A DNA stretch of 64,000 bases from an uncultured SAR86 cluster bacterium. Lineage in GTDB: Bacteria; Pseudomonadota; Gammaproteobacteria; Magnimaribacterales; AG-339-G14. Each line of letters opens with the position of its first letter. Within the stretch, counting starts at the first letter, position 1. The DNA lies in NCBI GenBank assembly GCA_902632605.1, contig CACPDB010000001.1, forward strand, positions 124,001-188,000, read 5' to 3'. The translations under genes were made by a program, and so were the position numbers. Below are positions 46,765 to 55,221 of the stretch, piece after piece. The notes beneath the pieces were generated by a model. It searched no databases. It was not told the DNA's origin and saw only the letters and a program-made list of their open reading frames with translations.

Positions 46765-46791
46765 AATAAACTCCTTAATTTAAGCAAGTTA

Positions 46792-46821
46792 ATAAAAAGA
46801 CACCCCATTCGAGCATGTCAA
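46792..46821 (-). promoter_or_regulatory. Probable sigma70 promoter of the small heat-shock gene
   Basis: On the minus strand a perfect -35 TTGACA (46816-46821) is followed after 18 bp by TTTTAT (46792-46797), a 4/6 match to -10. Ribosome site AAGGAG and ATG follow about 25 bases on. No CTTGAAA/CCCCAT heat-shock promoter is visible. Confidence 0.5.
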
Positions 46822-46894
46822 CCAGTGAAAAGATTCCATCACGGCAATCTTTCTCAATATTTTATATGGAGATATTTTTTATTTTTTCAAGACT

Positions 46895-49264
46895 TTAAGG
46901 AGTGCTTTTGGAAAGTTCTTTCAACCAATTTGGCTCTAAAAACTTATTGGCATCTTTCTCTAATCGTTGAGTGATTCTTGTGGGATAAAGCATTCCCTTG
47001 TCATCCTCACGGACATATTTATTTTCTATTAAGCGACTTAAGAAAACATCAAACATCCACTTTTCAGAAAATTCCGGAGTCAGTCTTGCTTGAGTTTTTT
47101 CTAAATTTTTAAGTATTTCTAGTGAATTTCTTTCCAGTTCATTTTTTGAAATATGCTCGACTGAATTTTTCCATAATTGAGAAATCAGAACGTAAAACCT
47201 ATCAATGGATGGTTGAACAAGTCTTCCCAGAGATTGGGTTTCATAAAACTCTTTTGATTTGAAATCAGGTCTTTTAAAAACATTGGAATCTTCAAGAATG
47301 AGGTTTTTATTTATAAGTTTGTTTAGCTTTAATTTAATTAATTCATCCAAATCAGCCTCATTCCATTTAAGAAAGAATTCTTCTTTTAAAAACGGATAAA
47401 TCATTTTTATAGACTGCAATAAATCCTCTTTTACGATTTCTTTTTGGTACTGAAAAAATCCGCATATAAGTGATTCAAAAATAAGCAAGTGAGAAATATT
47501 ATTTCTATAAAAGCTAAGCTTAGCCGCCTCTAAATTTGTCAAAGAAATTCTATCGTTTATATTTTCCTTAGAAAGGAAACCCAAATTTCTCATTTGATTA
47601 ATTATTTCTTCTCCAGTTTTTTCACAAATCAAAGTTTTAGAAGAATATTTATCCTCTTCAAGCAAAGACTTCAATAATTCAATTCTTGAAATAAGTTCTT
47701 GTTTTGAGATAGAGAAACCATCACTATTTAAAATTGCCAAGGAAAACAATGCGGTAGAGGTTACAACAGTTGAGTCGTTGATATTTGTCATGATTTTTTT
47801 ACCCAGAACTGGAGTAACTTTGAAAAGCCAATCCTTCTCAGATGAATAGTCACTCAGCGGATATTCATCTAGAAGGGTATTCAAATTTATAGGATCTCCA
47901 AATTGTAAATATGCTTCTCCAAGATAATTTCTAAAATCTCTAAATACCGAAAAAATATCTTTTAAATTTTCTTTTTTCTTCTCTGCTCCCATTACTTCAT
48001 TGATATAAGAATTTCCTTCAAGTACTTTTTCATAGTTAATAGAAATTGGTACGAAACTAACCTGTTTTTCATCCATACCCAAGAAAGATCTAAGAATCAT
48101 CGAAATAATTCCAGGTCTTGGGGGCATTAATTTTCCTGACCTAGATCGACCTCCTTCAGGAAAAAATTCTATCGAATGTCCCCTTTGCATTAACTTTCTT
48201 AGATGCTCATAAAACACTACAGAGTAAAGACGATTGTTGCTAAAAGAACGCCTCATAAAAAAAGCACCTCCTTTTCTCAAAAGTGGACCTACCAGCGGTA
48301 GGTTTAAATTTTTACCAGCAACGATCTGAGGTAGCATCAAGTCTTTGTAGTAAAGCAAATAAGATAAAGCCAGGTAGTCTATATGAGAGCGATGACAAGG
48401 GGAAAAAATTAGAGAGGTGCTGGGTGCAATTTTTCTAATTTCTTCAAAATTCAATACTTCCAAATTTTCATATCTAGAATTCCAAAACCAAGTTAGGGCT
48501 CTATCGTAAAGATAGATAAATGGATAAGACATATCTGAGCAAATTTCCCATACATATTTGATAGCTTTTTTTCTTAGTTTAGCTACTTTTTTCTGATTGC
48601 CTTCAGATTCAGATTCAATATAACTTTTAAGAGAATTAGAATTGAGAATGCTGGTCACCAACGTTCTTCTATTGGAAATATCTGGTCCCAAATGAGCTTT
48701 TCGATTTTGTCTGAATCTAGCTCTTAGAAGTCTTTCAGTTTTTAAGACAAGATTTTTATCCGACTCAGGACTATTAAAAATACCATCTACTTCAAGCGGT
48801 TTGTGAAAAAATATTTTCACATTTCTGCCATTAAAAAATAGTTTGAATAAGTTTCTGATAAAACTGGTTCCCTCCCAAGATTCTCTAAATAAAAGCTTTA
48901 GCCAGTTGTCTTGTCGCTCGGGAGATTTTCCCCAAAAAACGTCTACCGGAATGATGATAGCTTTTTTTGAAAAATTTCTGTTTTCAGCAAGGATGCTCAA
49001 TTCTTTTGGATGCATTCTTTTTGGAGTCTGCCAGGGAAATTTTCTTTTTGGATTTCTTATTTGAAAATAATTTTTCTTAATTGGAGATTTTTCATTTTTT
49101 AATTCAAGTTCAGTGAAATTATTTTGCTTAATAAGGATTTTTAAAGCTTGAAAATCTATTCTTGAGGTTGAGGAAAGCGCATAGATAATGTCTTTATTTC
49201 TCAAGAGTAATTCAGTTTTTTTCGATTCACACTCGTGATTAGCTTTGATTAGATAATTAAACAT
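46895..49264 (-). CDS. plsB: Glycerol-3-phosphate 1-O-acyltransferase PlsB
   Basis: 789 residues, the size of E. coli PlsB (807). The acyltransferase block I is PCHRSHIDYLALSYLL (HxxxxD), block III is IEFFPEGGRSRSGKLM, and block IV VSFVPISINYEKVLEG. It makes lysophosphatidic acid at the inner membrane from acyl-ACP or acyl-CoA. Presence of a full PlsB, not only PlsX/PlsY, fits gammaproteobacteria. Single gene on the minus strand. Confidence 0.95.
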   Translation of the reverse strand: MFNYLIKANHECESKKTELLLRNKDIIYALSSTSRIDFQALKILIKQNNFTELELKNEKSPIKKNYFQIRNPKRKFPWQTPKRMHPKELSILAENRNFSKKAIIIPVDVFWGKSPERQDNWLKLLFRESWEGTSFIRNLFKLFFNGRNVKIFFHKPLEVDGIFNSPESDKNLVLKTERLLRARFRQNRKAHLGPDISNRRTLVTSILNSNSLKSYIESESEGNQKKVAKLRKKAIKYVWEICSDMSYPFIYLYDRALTWFWNSRYENLEVLNFEEIRKIAPSTSLIFSPCHRSHIDYLALSYLLYYKDLMLPQIVAGKNLNLPLVGPLLRKGGAFFMRRSFSNNRLYSVVFYEHLRKLMQRGHSIEFFPEGGRSRSGKLMPPRPGIISMILRSFLGMDEKQVSFVPISINYEKVLEGNSYINEVMGAEKKKENLKDIFSVFRDFRNYLGEAYLQFGDPINLNTLLDEYPLSDYSSEKDWLFKVTPVLGKKIMTNINDSTVVTSTALFSLAILNSDGFSISKQELISRIELLKSLLEEDKYSSKTLICEKTGEEIINQMRNLGFLSKENINDRISLTNLEAAKLSFYRNNISHLLIFESLICGFFQYQKEIVKEDLLQSIKMIYPFLKEEFFLKWNEADLDELIKLKLNKLINKNLILEDSNVFKRPDFKSKEFYETQSLGRLVQPSIDRFYVLISQLWKNSVEHISKNELERNSLEILKNLEKTQARLTPEFSEKWMFDVFLSRLIENKYVREDDKGMLYPTRITQRLEKDANKFLEPNWLKELSKSTP

Positions 49265-49349
49265 TAGAAGTCATTCCTTCTTTATAGTGATAAGATGCGA
49301 ATTTTAACAAAACAAATCTTATTTTTTTTGAATTTTACCTTGTAATATA

Positions 49350-49435
49350 GCCGGAGTGGCGGAATTGGTAGACGCGTTCGATTCAAAATCGAGTGCCCAC
49401 AAGGCGTGAGAGTTCGAGTCTCTCCTCCGGCACCA
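49350..49435 (+). tRNA. tRNA-Leu (CAA)
   Basis: An 86-base cloverleaf with acceptor GCCGGAG/CTCCGGC (49350-49356 and 49425-49431), discriminator A and encoded CCA. The anticodon loop TTCAAAA gives anticodon CAA (reads UUG), a long variable arm (gtgcccacaaggcgt) marks a class II leucine tRNA, and the T-loop TTCGAGTC is normal. It lies 14 bases upstream of yajC on the same strand and may share its transcript. Confidence 0.97.
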
Positions 49436-49449
49436 TAGGAGAAATAAAT

Positions 49450-49764
49450 ATGAAAGAAACTGAAATAATTATGGCACAGCAAGCTCCAAGCTTTTTTGGT
49501 CCACAATTAATTTTATTAATTGGTTTTGTCGCCATTATGTATTTTTTAATCATCAGACCACAAAACAAGAGGCTTAAAGCTCAGAAAGAAATGATTGAAT
49601 CTCTTGCTGTGGGAGACGAAGTAATTGCTTCGGGCGGCATGGTCTGCGTTATTACAAAAATGAATGATGACTTCTTAACTGTACGAGCAAATGACACAGT
49701 TCTTACAATCCAGCGAGAATCTGTAAGTAACGTTTTACCCAAAGGAACAATTAAATCTCTCTAA
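49450..49764 (+). CDS. yajC: Preprotein translocase accessory protein YajC
   Basis: 104 residues from ATG 49450, preceded by AGGAGA; the frame is open back into the tRNA but that part is not protein. One membrane helix at about 20-38 (PQLILLIGFVAIMYFLIIRPQNKR) and the cytosolic domain with SLAVGDEVIASGGMVCVITKMNDD identify YajC, which associates with SecDF. First of yajC-secD-secF. The tgt/queA genes that often precede it are absent. Confidence 0.95.
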   Translation: MKETEIIMAQQAPSFFGPQLILLIGFVAIMYFLIIRPQNKRLKAQKEMIESLAVGDEVIASGGMVCVITKMNDDFLTVRANDTVLTIQRESVSNVLPKGTIKSL

Positions 49765-49767
49765 AAA

Positions 49768-51591
49768 GTGCTCAGATTTCAACCTTGGAAAATAATAACT
49801 ATCTTGGTTGTCATTACAATTGGCATAACATATGCGCTTCCTAATCTTTATCCGCCAAGTCCCGCAGTACAAATTTCAATAGATAGCATTGAGGGAAAAA
49901 TTCCAAACAAAGTAGTTGAAAAAATATCTCAACAAGTAGCCGATACCGGATTATCTTCATATGCATTTAAGTTCTCTGATAATAATGAAGGTTTTGATTC
50001 CATTGTTTTCCCAACTGATAATTATCAAGATCAACTTCGCCTAAAAGAATTTTTGGATGGAACGTTAGATCCAGAATTTGTAGTTGCCTTGAACCTCGCA
50101 TCAAACACTCCTCAGTGGCTGTGGAATATAGGCGCCTCTCCAATGAAATTAGGACTAGATTTAAGAGGAGGAGTTCATTTTTTAATGGAAGTAGACTCGG
50201 ACCTACTAATTTCTACTCGTTTAGAGTCTTATCTAGCAGATATTAAAAGAAAACTTAGAGAAGAACGTATCAGCATCAGTCGTTCAGAGATTTCTGATAA
50301 GAAGATATTTTTTACTACAAGAACCGAAGCTTCAGAAGAACTAGATGATTATTTTAAAAGTAATATTGATCTTGAATATAGCAAGCAGGGTAGTAATCAA
50401 TATCTAGTTAAATATAACGAGCAAGGCCTTAGTGATTTGATTGATTATGCTGTTTCGCAAAATTTAGAAACTCTTAGAAATAGAGTTAACGAATTAGGAA
50501 TTTCTGAGCCTGTGGTTGTTCGTCAGGGTAAAAATAGAATTTCAGTTCAACTTCCAGGAGTCCAAGATACTGCGGAAGCTAAAAAAATGATAGGCAAGAC
50601 AGCGAATTTAGAATTTAGACTCGAAGCAGAATCAAACAGCTTGTCTTCTAGAACAGACCTTTTTGATTTTTCCGGTCAACGTATTAGATTATTAAAGCAA
50701 GTTATCACCACTGGCGACAAAGTGGCTGATGCAAGTGTTGGTTATGATGAAAATGGCTTCCCACAAGTAAATATATCTTTAGACGGCGAGGGCGGTACAA
50801 AAATGCACCGCTCTACAAGAAATAATGTTGGTAGAAAGATGGCAGTCATTTTTGTTGAGCGAAAAATTAAGACTTCCAATAATGGCGATGAGATTGAAAG
50901 CTATTTCGATAAAAGGGTCATAAGCTTCGCTACTATACAATCTGCTTTAGCAAATCAATTTAGAATTACAGGTTTAGATAGCCCTAATGCAGCATCAGAG
51001 TTAGCGTTTTTACTAAGAGCTGGCGCTTTAGCCGCCCCAATGAATTTTGTTGAAGAGGGTACCGTTGGGCCTTCCTTGGGTGCAGATAATATAAGAGTCG
51101 GTGTGCAGTCATTAATGCTTGGTCTTTTCTTGGTTTTGGTATTCATGATTTTCTATTACAAGGTTTTTGGATTAATTGCCAACATAGCAGTAGCCTTAAA
51201 TATCGTTCTTATCAGTGCAGTCATGTCCATTTTATCAGCTACTTTAACGTTACCCGGTATTGCCGGCATTGTTCTGACTATTGGAATGGCAGTAGACGCG
51301 AATGTCTTAATTTTTTCTAGAATCAAGGAAGAATTGAAAAATAGACTAAAGCCACTAGATGCCATCAACGCAGGATATGATAGGGCTTATATCACCATTG
51401 TTGATGCAAATTTAACTACTTTGCTTGTTGCTTTGATTCTTTACATTATTGGCACAGGACCAGTAAAAGGATTTGCAATCACTTTATCTGTTGGAATTTT
51501 AACTTCAATGTTTACAGCAATTTTAGTAACAAGATCTTTAGTCTGGTTGATTTACAGAAATCGAAAAAATATAGACTCACTATGGATTTAA
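49768..51591 (+). CDS. secD: Protein translocase subunit SecD
   Basis: 607 residues starting at GTG 49768. N-terminal helix (about 7-24), a large periplasmic P1 domain with MKLGLDLRGGVHFLMEVD, and five C-terminal membrane helices of the RND-like fold including GMAVDANVLIFSRIKEELK with the conserved Asp used in proton coupling. With SecF it pulls exported proteins into the periplasm using the proton gradient, to which the proteorhodopsin of this genome would contribute. Confidence 0.97.
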   Translation: MLRFQPWKIITILVVITIGITYALPNLYPPSPAVQISIDSIEGKIPNKVVEKISQQVADTGLSSYAFKFSDNNEGFDSIVFPTDNYQDQLRLKEFLDGTLDPEFVVALNLASNTPQWLWNIGASPMKLGLDLRGGVHFLMEVDSDLLISTRLESYLADIKRKLREERISISRSEISDKKIFFTTRTEASEELDDYFKSNIDLEYSKQGSNQYLVKYNEQGLSDLIDYAVSQNLETLRNRVNELGISEPVVVRQGKNRISVQLPGVQDTAEAKKMIGKTANLEFRLEAESNSLSSRTDLFDFSGQRIRLLKQVITTGDKVADASVGYDENGFPQVNISLDGEGGTKMHRSTRNNVGRKMAVIFVERKIKTSNNGDEIESYFDKRVISFATIQSALANQFRITGLDSPNAASELAFLLRAGALAAPMNFVEEGTVGPSLGADNIRVGVQSLMLGLFLVLVFMIFYYKVFGLIANIAVALNIVLISAVMSILSATLTLPGIAGIVLTIGMAVDANVLIFSRIKEELKNRLKPLDAINAGYDRAYITIVDANLTTLLVALILYIIGTGPVKGFAITLSVGILTSMFTAILVTRSLVWLIYRNRKNIDSLWI

Positions 51592-51592
51592 G

Positions 51593-52492
51593 ATGCAAAT
51601 AAATTTTATGAAGCCAAGAAAGATAGCATCAGTACTATCCATTATTCTTATCTTGATTTCTATTTTTTCACTTGCGTTTAGAGGTTTGAATGCGGGTTTA
51701 GATTTTACCGGTGGGACACTGATTGAAATAAGATTATCTGAGCCGACAAATTTAGAAGATATGAGAGAAGTTTTAGGTTCTAAAATGGATGAAGATTTTC
51801 AAGTTTCATATTTTGGTTCTGAACAAGATGTGATCATAAAAATTCCTGGAGGATCAGAAAATAATCTTTCAAATGAAATTATCTCTTCACTTAATGAAGT
51901 ATTCACATTTGATCTTAGACGAAAGGATTTTATTGGTCCGCAAATTGGAGAAGAGCTTAGAGATCAAGGTGGCTTGGGTATTTTAGCTGCTATGTTGGTA
52001 ATGATGGTCTACATCATGTTTAGATTTCAATTCAAGTTTGCCATCGGCGCTCTCTTGGCTCTCGTTCATGATGTTTTAATAGTATTGGGCTTTTTCTCAA
52101 TTTTTTATATCGGTTTTAACTTGACGGTACTAGCAGCCGTATTGGCAGTTATCGGTTATTCCCTTAATGACACAATAGTAGTTTCAGACCGAATTAGAGA
52201 GAATTATCGTAAGAAGAGAAAATCAGACAATGTAGATGTCATCAACAGATCTCTAAATCAGATGTTAGGAAGAACTTTAATTACATCTTTAACTACTTTG
52301 TTGGTTTTATTTGCACTGCTAGTTTTAGGCGGTGATTTCATTCAGAATTTTGCAATTGCTTTGATATGCGGTGTCATTGTAGGTACTTATTCATCAATTT
52401 ACGTTCTTTGTAATAATTTAATTTTTATGAATTTAAATTTTGAAGATCTAGCTATCAAAAAGAGCGAAACTTACGATGACGGCATGCCTTAA
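51593..52492 (+). CDS. secF: Protein translocase subunit SecF
   Basis: 299 residues. Helix 1 (about 10-29), then RGLNAGLDFTGGTLIEIRL, and the helix bundle with IGYSLNDTIVVSDRIRENYR and GRTLITSLTTLLVLFALLVLGGDFIQNFAIALICGVIVGTYSS-type motifs. Starts 1 bp after secD and ends at a strong terminator. Confidence 0.97.
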   Translation: MQINFMKPRKIASVLSIILILISIFSLAFRGLNAGLDFTGGTLIEIRLSEPTNLEDMREVLGSKMDEDFQVSYFGSEQDVIIKIPGGSENNLSNEIISSLNEVFTFDLRRKDFIGPQIGEELRDQGGLGILAAMLVMMVYIMFRFQFKFAIGALLALVHDVLIVLGFFSIFYIGFNLTVLAAVLAVIGYSLNDTIVVSDRIRENYRKKRKSDNVDVINRSLNQMLGRTLITSLTTLLVLFALLVLGGDFIQNFAIALICGVIVGTYSSIYVLCNNLIFMNLNFEDLAIKKSETYDDGMP

Positions 52493-52494
52493 AA

Positions 52495-52524
52495 AAAAGG
52501 GAGGTTCGAAGACCTCCCTTTTTT
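52495..52524 (+). terminator. Rho-independent terminator after secF
   Basis: Eleven-base perfect stem AAAAGGGAGGT / ACCTCCCTTTT (52495-52505, 52512-52522) with loop TCGAAG and a T-run. Being symmetric (A-run before, T-run after) it could stop the facing transcript of the small minus-strand gene as well. Confidence 0.94.
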
Positions 52525-52612
52525 GTTCTAAAACAAAAATAAAATCAATACAGTAGAGATTAAGAATAATCCAATTACTGCGTCGATTTTACCAAGCTTT
52601 TGATGTCTTACT

Positions 52613-52780
52613 TTATACATCTCTAACACCGCGATACCATTTAGGATAAACAGTAGTAGATTTCTTTTTGTTTTCAGACACTATAGCATCATGTCTTATT
52701 CCACGGTAAATGCCAGAAGAAATAACTTTTTGTTCCTTCGCAACATTTTGTGGAGTTTGTTTGATACCTCTGTAGTACAT
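52613..52780 (-). CDS. DUF4278-like small protein with three YRG motifs
   Basis: A 55-residue basic protein read from ATG 52780 to TAA 52613-52615, preceded by GGAGG with 7-base spacing. It contains YYRGI, IYRGI and WYRGV at regular intervals of about 22-24 residues, the pattern of DUF4278, known mainly from cyanobacteria and marine bacteria. No membrane helix, no cysteines. Function unknown. It stands alone on the minus strand between secF and suhB, with its own promoter and a long structured leader. Confidence 0.75.
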   Translation of the reverse strand: MYYRGIKQTPQNVAKEQKVISSGIYRGIRHDAIVSENKKKSTTVYPKWYRGVRDV

Positions 52781-52787
52781 CGGTTTG

Positions 52788-52966
52788 ACCTCCAGTTTTC
52801 GTTTCGATTTCGTACATACGCTTCCCAGCGTACACCCTTCTCAACGCGTTCCTTCAGTAAAACTTTCGGTCTCGTTCCCCTTACGGGTACTTGCTTACCT
52901 ATCTTTTAGATAGAGGTTTTCAGGTTTTCCTACTTCCGTTCAATGCACTAAAAAAGTGCATTGAAT
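52788..52966 (-). ncRNA. Structured leader RNA of the DUF4278-like gene
   Basis: About 195 bases lie between the predicted start of transcription and the ATG, unusually long here and GC-richer than its surroundings. Reading the minus strand in order: an 11 bp perfect hairpin (52939-52965), a CTATCT/AGATAG hairpin (about 52900-52914), a CCC-GTAA-GGG loop (about 52880-52891), and TACGCT-GGGA-AGCGTA (52817-52832), a 6 bp stem with a GNRA-type loop. The sequence ACCTC (52913-52917) is complementary to GAGGT in the ribosome site (52788-52792), and its use would compete with the second hairpin. Possible riboswitch or thermosensor; no known class recognised. Confidence 0.55.
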
Positions 52967-52981
52967 GAACGATTTAAGTGC

Positions 52982-53011
52982 ATTTTATCAAAAATAATAA
53001 AGGACTGTAAA
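52982..53011 (-). promoter_or_regulatory. Promoter of the DUF4278-like gene
   Basis: On the minus strand TTTACA (53006-53011, 5/6 to -35) and TAAAAT (52982-52987, 5/6 to -10) are separated by 18 bp. Transcription would begin near 52975, just before the first leader hairpin and just beyond the end of suhB. Confidence 0.6.
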
Positions 53012-53016
53012 CTTTT

Positions 53017-53808
53017 TTAAATAAAAGATTTTTTTATCTCTTTGTTTATGGCTTTAACACATGACATGTTGCCAGCAACAATATTATGGGACAGTAATAC
53101 GTTTTCTTCACCATTAAAATCATTGACGAAGCCTCCAGCTTCCATTACCAACAATGCACCTGCAGCAAAGTCCCACACTTTCATACCATATCCTAAAAAT
53201 GCATCTAACTTTCCCGAAGCCACAAAAGCCAAATCTAATGCTGTTGATCCAGTTCTTCTTAAAGTCAAAGAGTTTGAATAAAGATTTCTTATTAAAGTAA
53301 GTTGATCAAATTTTGGTTCAAGATTGGGACCGCCATGAAAAGAATTACATATCAATGAGTTTTTTAAACCTTTTATTTCTGAAACTCTTATGCGAGTTTT
53401 ATTCAGAAAAGCTCCTTTTCCTTTTGAAGCATAATATTCATCATCTCTTGAAAGATCGTATATTAATCCATGTTCTATTGAGCCTTTATGGAAACAAGCA
53501 ATTGAAATTGAGTAAAAGGGAAAATCATGAATGAAGTTTGTGGTTCCATCCAAAGGATCGATAACCCAATGATAATCAGCATTCTGATTACCCTGGCGAC
53601 CAGACTCCTCTCCCTCAAAAGAATGATCAGGAAAAGATGTCTTTAAGGTATCGATGATTATGTTCTCTGCAATACTATCAACTTGGGTAACAAAATCAGT
53701 TGGTCCTTTTTCAAAAACATTAATTTTGTCTCTACGGCGAGAAAATTTATGAATTTCCTTTGCTGCAAGTCTTGCGGCGTTAATAGCAATAGTAACTTTT
53801 GGTTCCAT
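53017..53808 (-). CDS. suhB: Inositol-1-monophosphatase family protein SuhB
   Basis: 263 residues, the size of E. coli SuhB. Metal-binding motifs GEESG (FEGEESGRQG), WVIDPLDGTTNFIHDFPFYSISIA and VWDFAAGALLVMEAGG are complete. In E. coli SuhB hydrolyses inositol phosphates in vitro and, with the Nus factors, supports rRNA transcription antitermination. Divergent from trmJ with 35 bp between, an arrangement conserved in gammaproteobacteria. Confidence 0.94.
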   Translation of the reverse strand: MEPKVTIAINAARLAAKEIHKFSRRRDKINVFEKGPTDFVTQVDSIAENIIIDTLKTSFPDHSFEGEESGRQGNQNADYHWVIDPLDGTTNFIHDFPFYSISIACFHKGSIEHGLIYDLSRDDEYYASKGKGAFLNKTRIRVSEIKGLKNSLICNSFHGGPNLEPKFDQLTLIRNLYSNSLTLRRTGSTALDLAFVASGKLDAFLGYGMKVWDFAAGALLVMEAGGFVNDFNGEENVLLSHNIVAGNMSCVKAINKEIKKSFI

Positions 53809-53843
53809 GGTTTTTTTTAAGGAAAGAATTGTAAACTATATAG

Positions 53844-54587
53844 GTGCTTGATTCTTCACTTAAAAATAAATTTGAATTCATCTTGGTTGAACCTTCTCAT
53901 CCCGGAAATATTGGAGCTACTGCTAGAGCGATTAAAAATATGGGGTTTCATAATCTTTCTTTGGTCAATCCAAAAGATTTTCCTAATGATGATGCCCTCT
54001 ATAGAGCTAAAGGTGCAAAAGATATTTTAGATAACGTAAAAGTTTATGATGATTTATCAAGTCCTTTAGAAGACGCCACCTTGATCTTTGGTACCAGCGC
54101 AAGAACTAGAACTATTCCATGGCCAACAAAGACTTCATCAGAACTTGGCACTGTCTTAAAAAAAACCTTAGAAAGTTCGAATGCAAAAATTTGCTTTGTC
54201 TTTGGAAGGGAAATCAGCGGTTTAAGTAACGAAGAACTTCAAATGTGTGATTATCATATAAAGATTCCTACTGATGAGGATTTTTCATCTATAAATTTAT
54301 CTCATGCAGTTCAAATTATTTCTTACGTACTCAAAATGGAATTAGATAGCATTGACTCAACTCAAGAAATTAAAGACGAAACTCCAACGTTTCAAGATAA
54401 TGAATATTTAATTGATCATTTCGATAAAGTCATGAGGCAAATAGATTTTTATGATCAAGAAAATCCAAAGCAAGTAAAAACAAGAATGCGAAGACTCATT
54501 AAACGTCTTCAACCTGATAAATTAGAAACGGGTATCCTTAGAGGATTTTTAGCTAAAATTGAACAAATACTTAACAAAAAAAATTAG
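53844..54587 (+). CDS. trmJ: tRNA (cytidine/uridine-32-2'-O)-methyltransferase TrmJ
   Basis: 247 residues starting at GTG 53844. SPOUT motifs: FILVEPSHPGNIGATARAIKNMGF, FGTSARTR, CFVFGREISGLSNEEL and IPTDEDFSSINLSHAVQIISYVL. The C-terminal helices (about 175-247) are the TrmJ extension. It modifies position 32 of several tRNAs. Followed by tRNA-Glu. Confidence 0.93.
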   Translation: MLDSSLKNKFEFILVEPSHPGNIGATARAIKNMGFHNLSLVNPKDFPNDDALYRAKGAKDILDNVKVYDDLSSPLEDATLIFGTSARTRTIPWPTKTSSELGTVLKKTLESSNAKICFVFGREISGLSNEELQMCDYHIKIPTDEDFSSINLSHAVQIISYVLKMELDSIDSTQEIKDETPTFQDNEYLIDHFDKVMRQIDFYDQENPKQVKTRMRRLIKRLQPDKLETGILRGFLAKIEQILNKKN

Positions 54588-54612
54588 TCTGATAAAATCA
54601 CCTTCCTTCAGT

Positions 54613-54687
54613 GTCCCCTTCGTCTAGCGGTTAGGACACCGGGTTTTCATCTCGGCAACAGGGGTTCGATCCCCCTAGGGGACGCCA
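54613..54687 (+). tRNA. tRNA-Glu (UUC)
   Basis: 75-base cloverleaf, acceptor GTCCCCT/AGGGGAC, discriminator G and encoded CCA (54685-54687). Anticodon stem CCGGG/CTCGG with loop TTTTCAT gives anticodon TTC; T-arm GGGGTTCGATCCCC is perfect. Close to E. coli tRNA-Glu in sequence. Located 25 bp after trmJ. Confidence 0.98.
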
Positions 54688-54701
54688 AGAATTCTCTTGG
54701 C
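54684..54701 (+). terminator. Hairpin at the 3' end of tRNA-Glu
   Basis: GCCAAGA / TCTTGGC, 7 bp with loop ATTC, beginning in the CCA end of the tRNA. No T-run follows, so it is more likely a 3'-processing structure or a weak terminator. Confidence 0.45.
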
Positions 54702-54724
54702 AAATACATCTGTTTTGCTATTTC

Positions 54725-54783
54725 TTAGTGCAAATAAATTTTTTAAATATCCATTTTTGAATAGTTTTAGTGCAAAAATCCAT
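54725..54783 (+). repeat. Imperfect direct repeat upstream of glnK
   Basis: TTAGTGCAAA occurs at 54725-54734 and again at 54767-54776, exactly 42 bp apart (four helical turns). Each copy is followed by ATCCAT and a T-rich stretch ending TTTTTGA-type (54749-54754 and 54778-54783). The position, 90-140 bp before glnK, suggests operator half-sites for a nitrogen-responsive activator. Confidence 0.5.
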
Positions 54784-54864
54784 ATTTTTGACTATTTGGC
54801 TTCAAAATTTGCTGATTTACAACGCTCTATAATTGCTCAAATTAATCTTTAATTAGGTGAAGAT

Positions 54865-55221
54865 ATGAAACTTTTAACAATAATAATAAAGCCTTCCAGA
54901 TCTGATGGAGTTAGGCGGGCTTTATCAACCATTGGTACTGGTGGAGCTACTATAATTTCTGCTCAAGGTTTTGGGACTCAAAAAGGGCATTCCGAAACTT
55001 ACCGTGGAGCTAGTTATGAAGTAGATACAAAACCTAAAACGATGTTCCAAGTAGCTTGCAAAGACGATGACGTCGAAAACATCATTCAAGCCGTGCGAGA
55101 AGTCGCTAATACCGGCGAGATTGGTGATGGCAAGATTTTTGTAACAGAACTTAACGATGTTGTTCGCATCAGGACAGGTGAAACTGGTGAGGACGCTATA
55201 AAGGAGAATAGCAATGAGTGA
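54865..55221 (+). CDS. glnK: Nitrogen regulatory protein P-II
   Basis: 118 residues. The T-loop includes Tyr 51 (RGASYEVD), the uridylylation site, and the ATP/ADP-binding B loop TGEIGDGKIFV and C-loop region are present. N-terminal MKLLTIIIKPSRSDGVRRAL fits the GlnK group. It senses 2-oxoglutarate and adenylate charge and blocks the AmtB channel. It overlaps amtB by 8 bp, the classic glnK-amtB pairing. Confidence 0.95.
   Translation: MKLLTIIIKPSRSDGVRRALSTIGTGGATIISAQGFGTQKGHSETYRGASYEVDTKPKTMFQVACKDDDVENIIQAVREVANTGEIGDGKIFVTELNDVVRIRTGETGEDAIKENSNE

Noticed and set aside
49393..49449. Start of yajC inside tRNA-Leu
   Set aside because: The upstream frame only translates the tRNA sequence; ATG 49450 has its own AGGAGA.
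54790..54812. Possible sigma54 promoter before glnK (TTGGC ... TTTGCT)
   Set aside because: The GG and GC elements are 11 bases apart instead of the strict 10, and the -24 element lacks the AC of TGGCAC.
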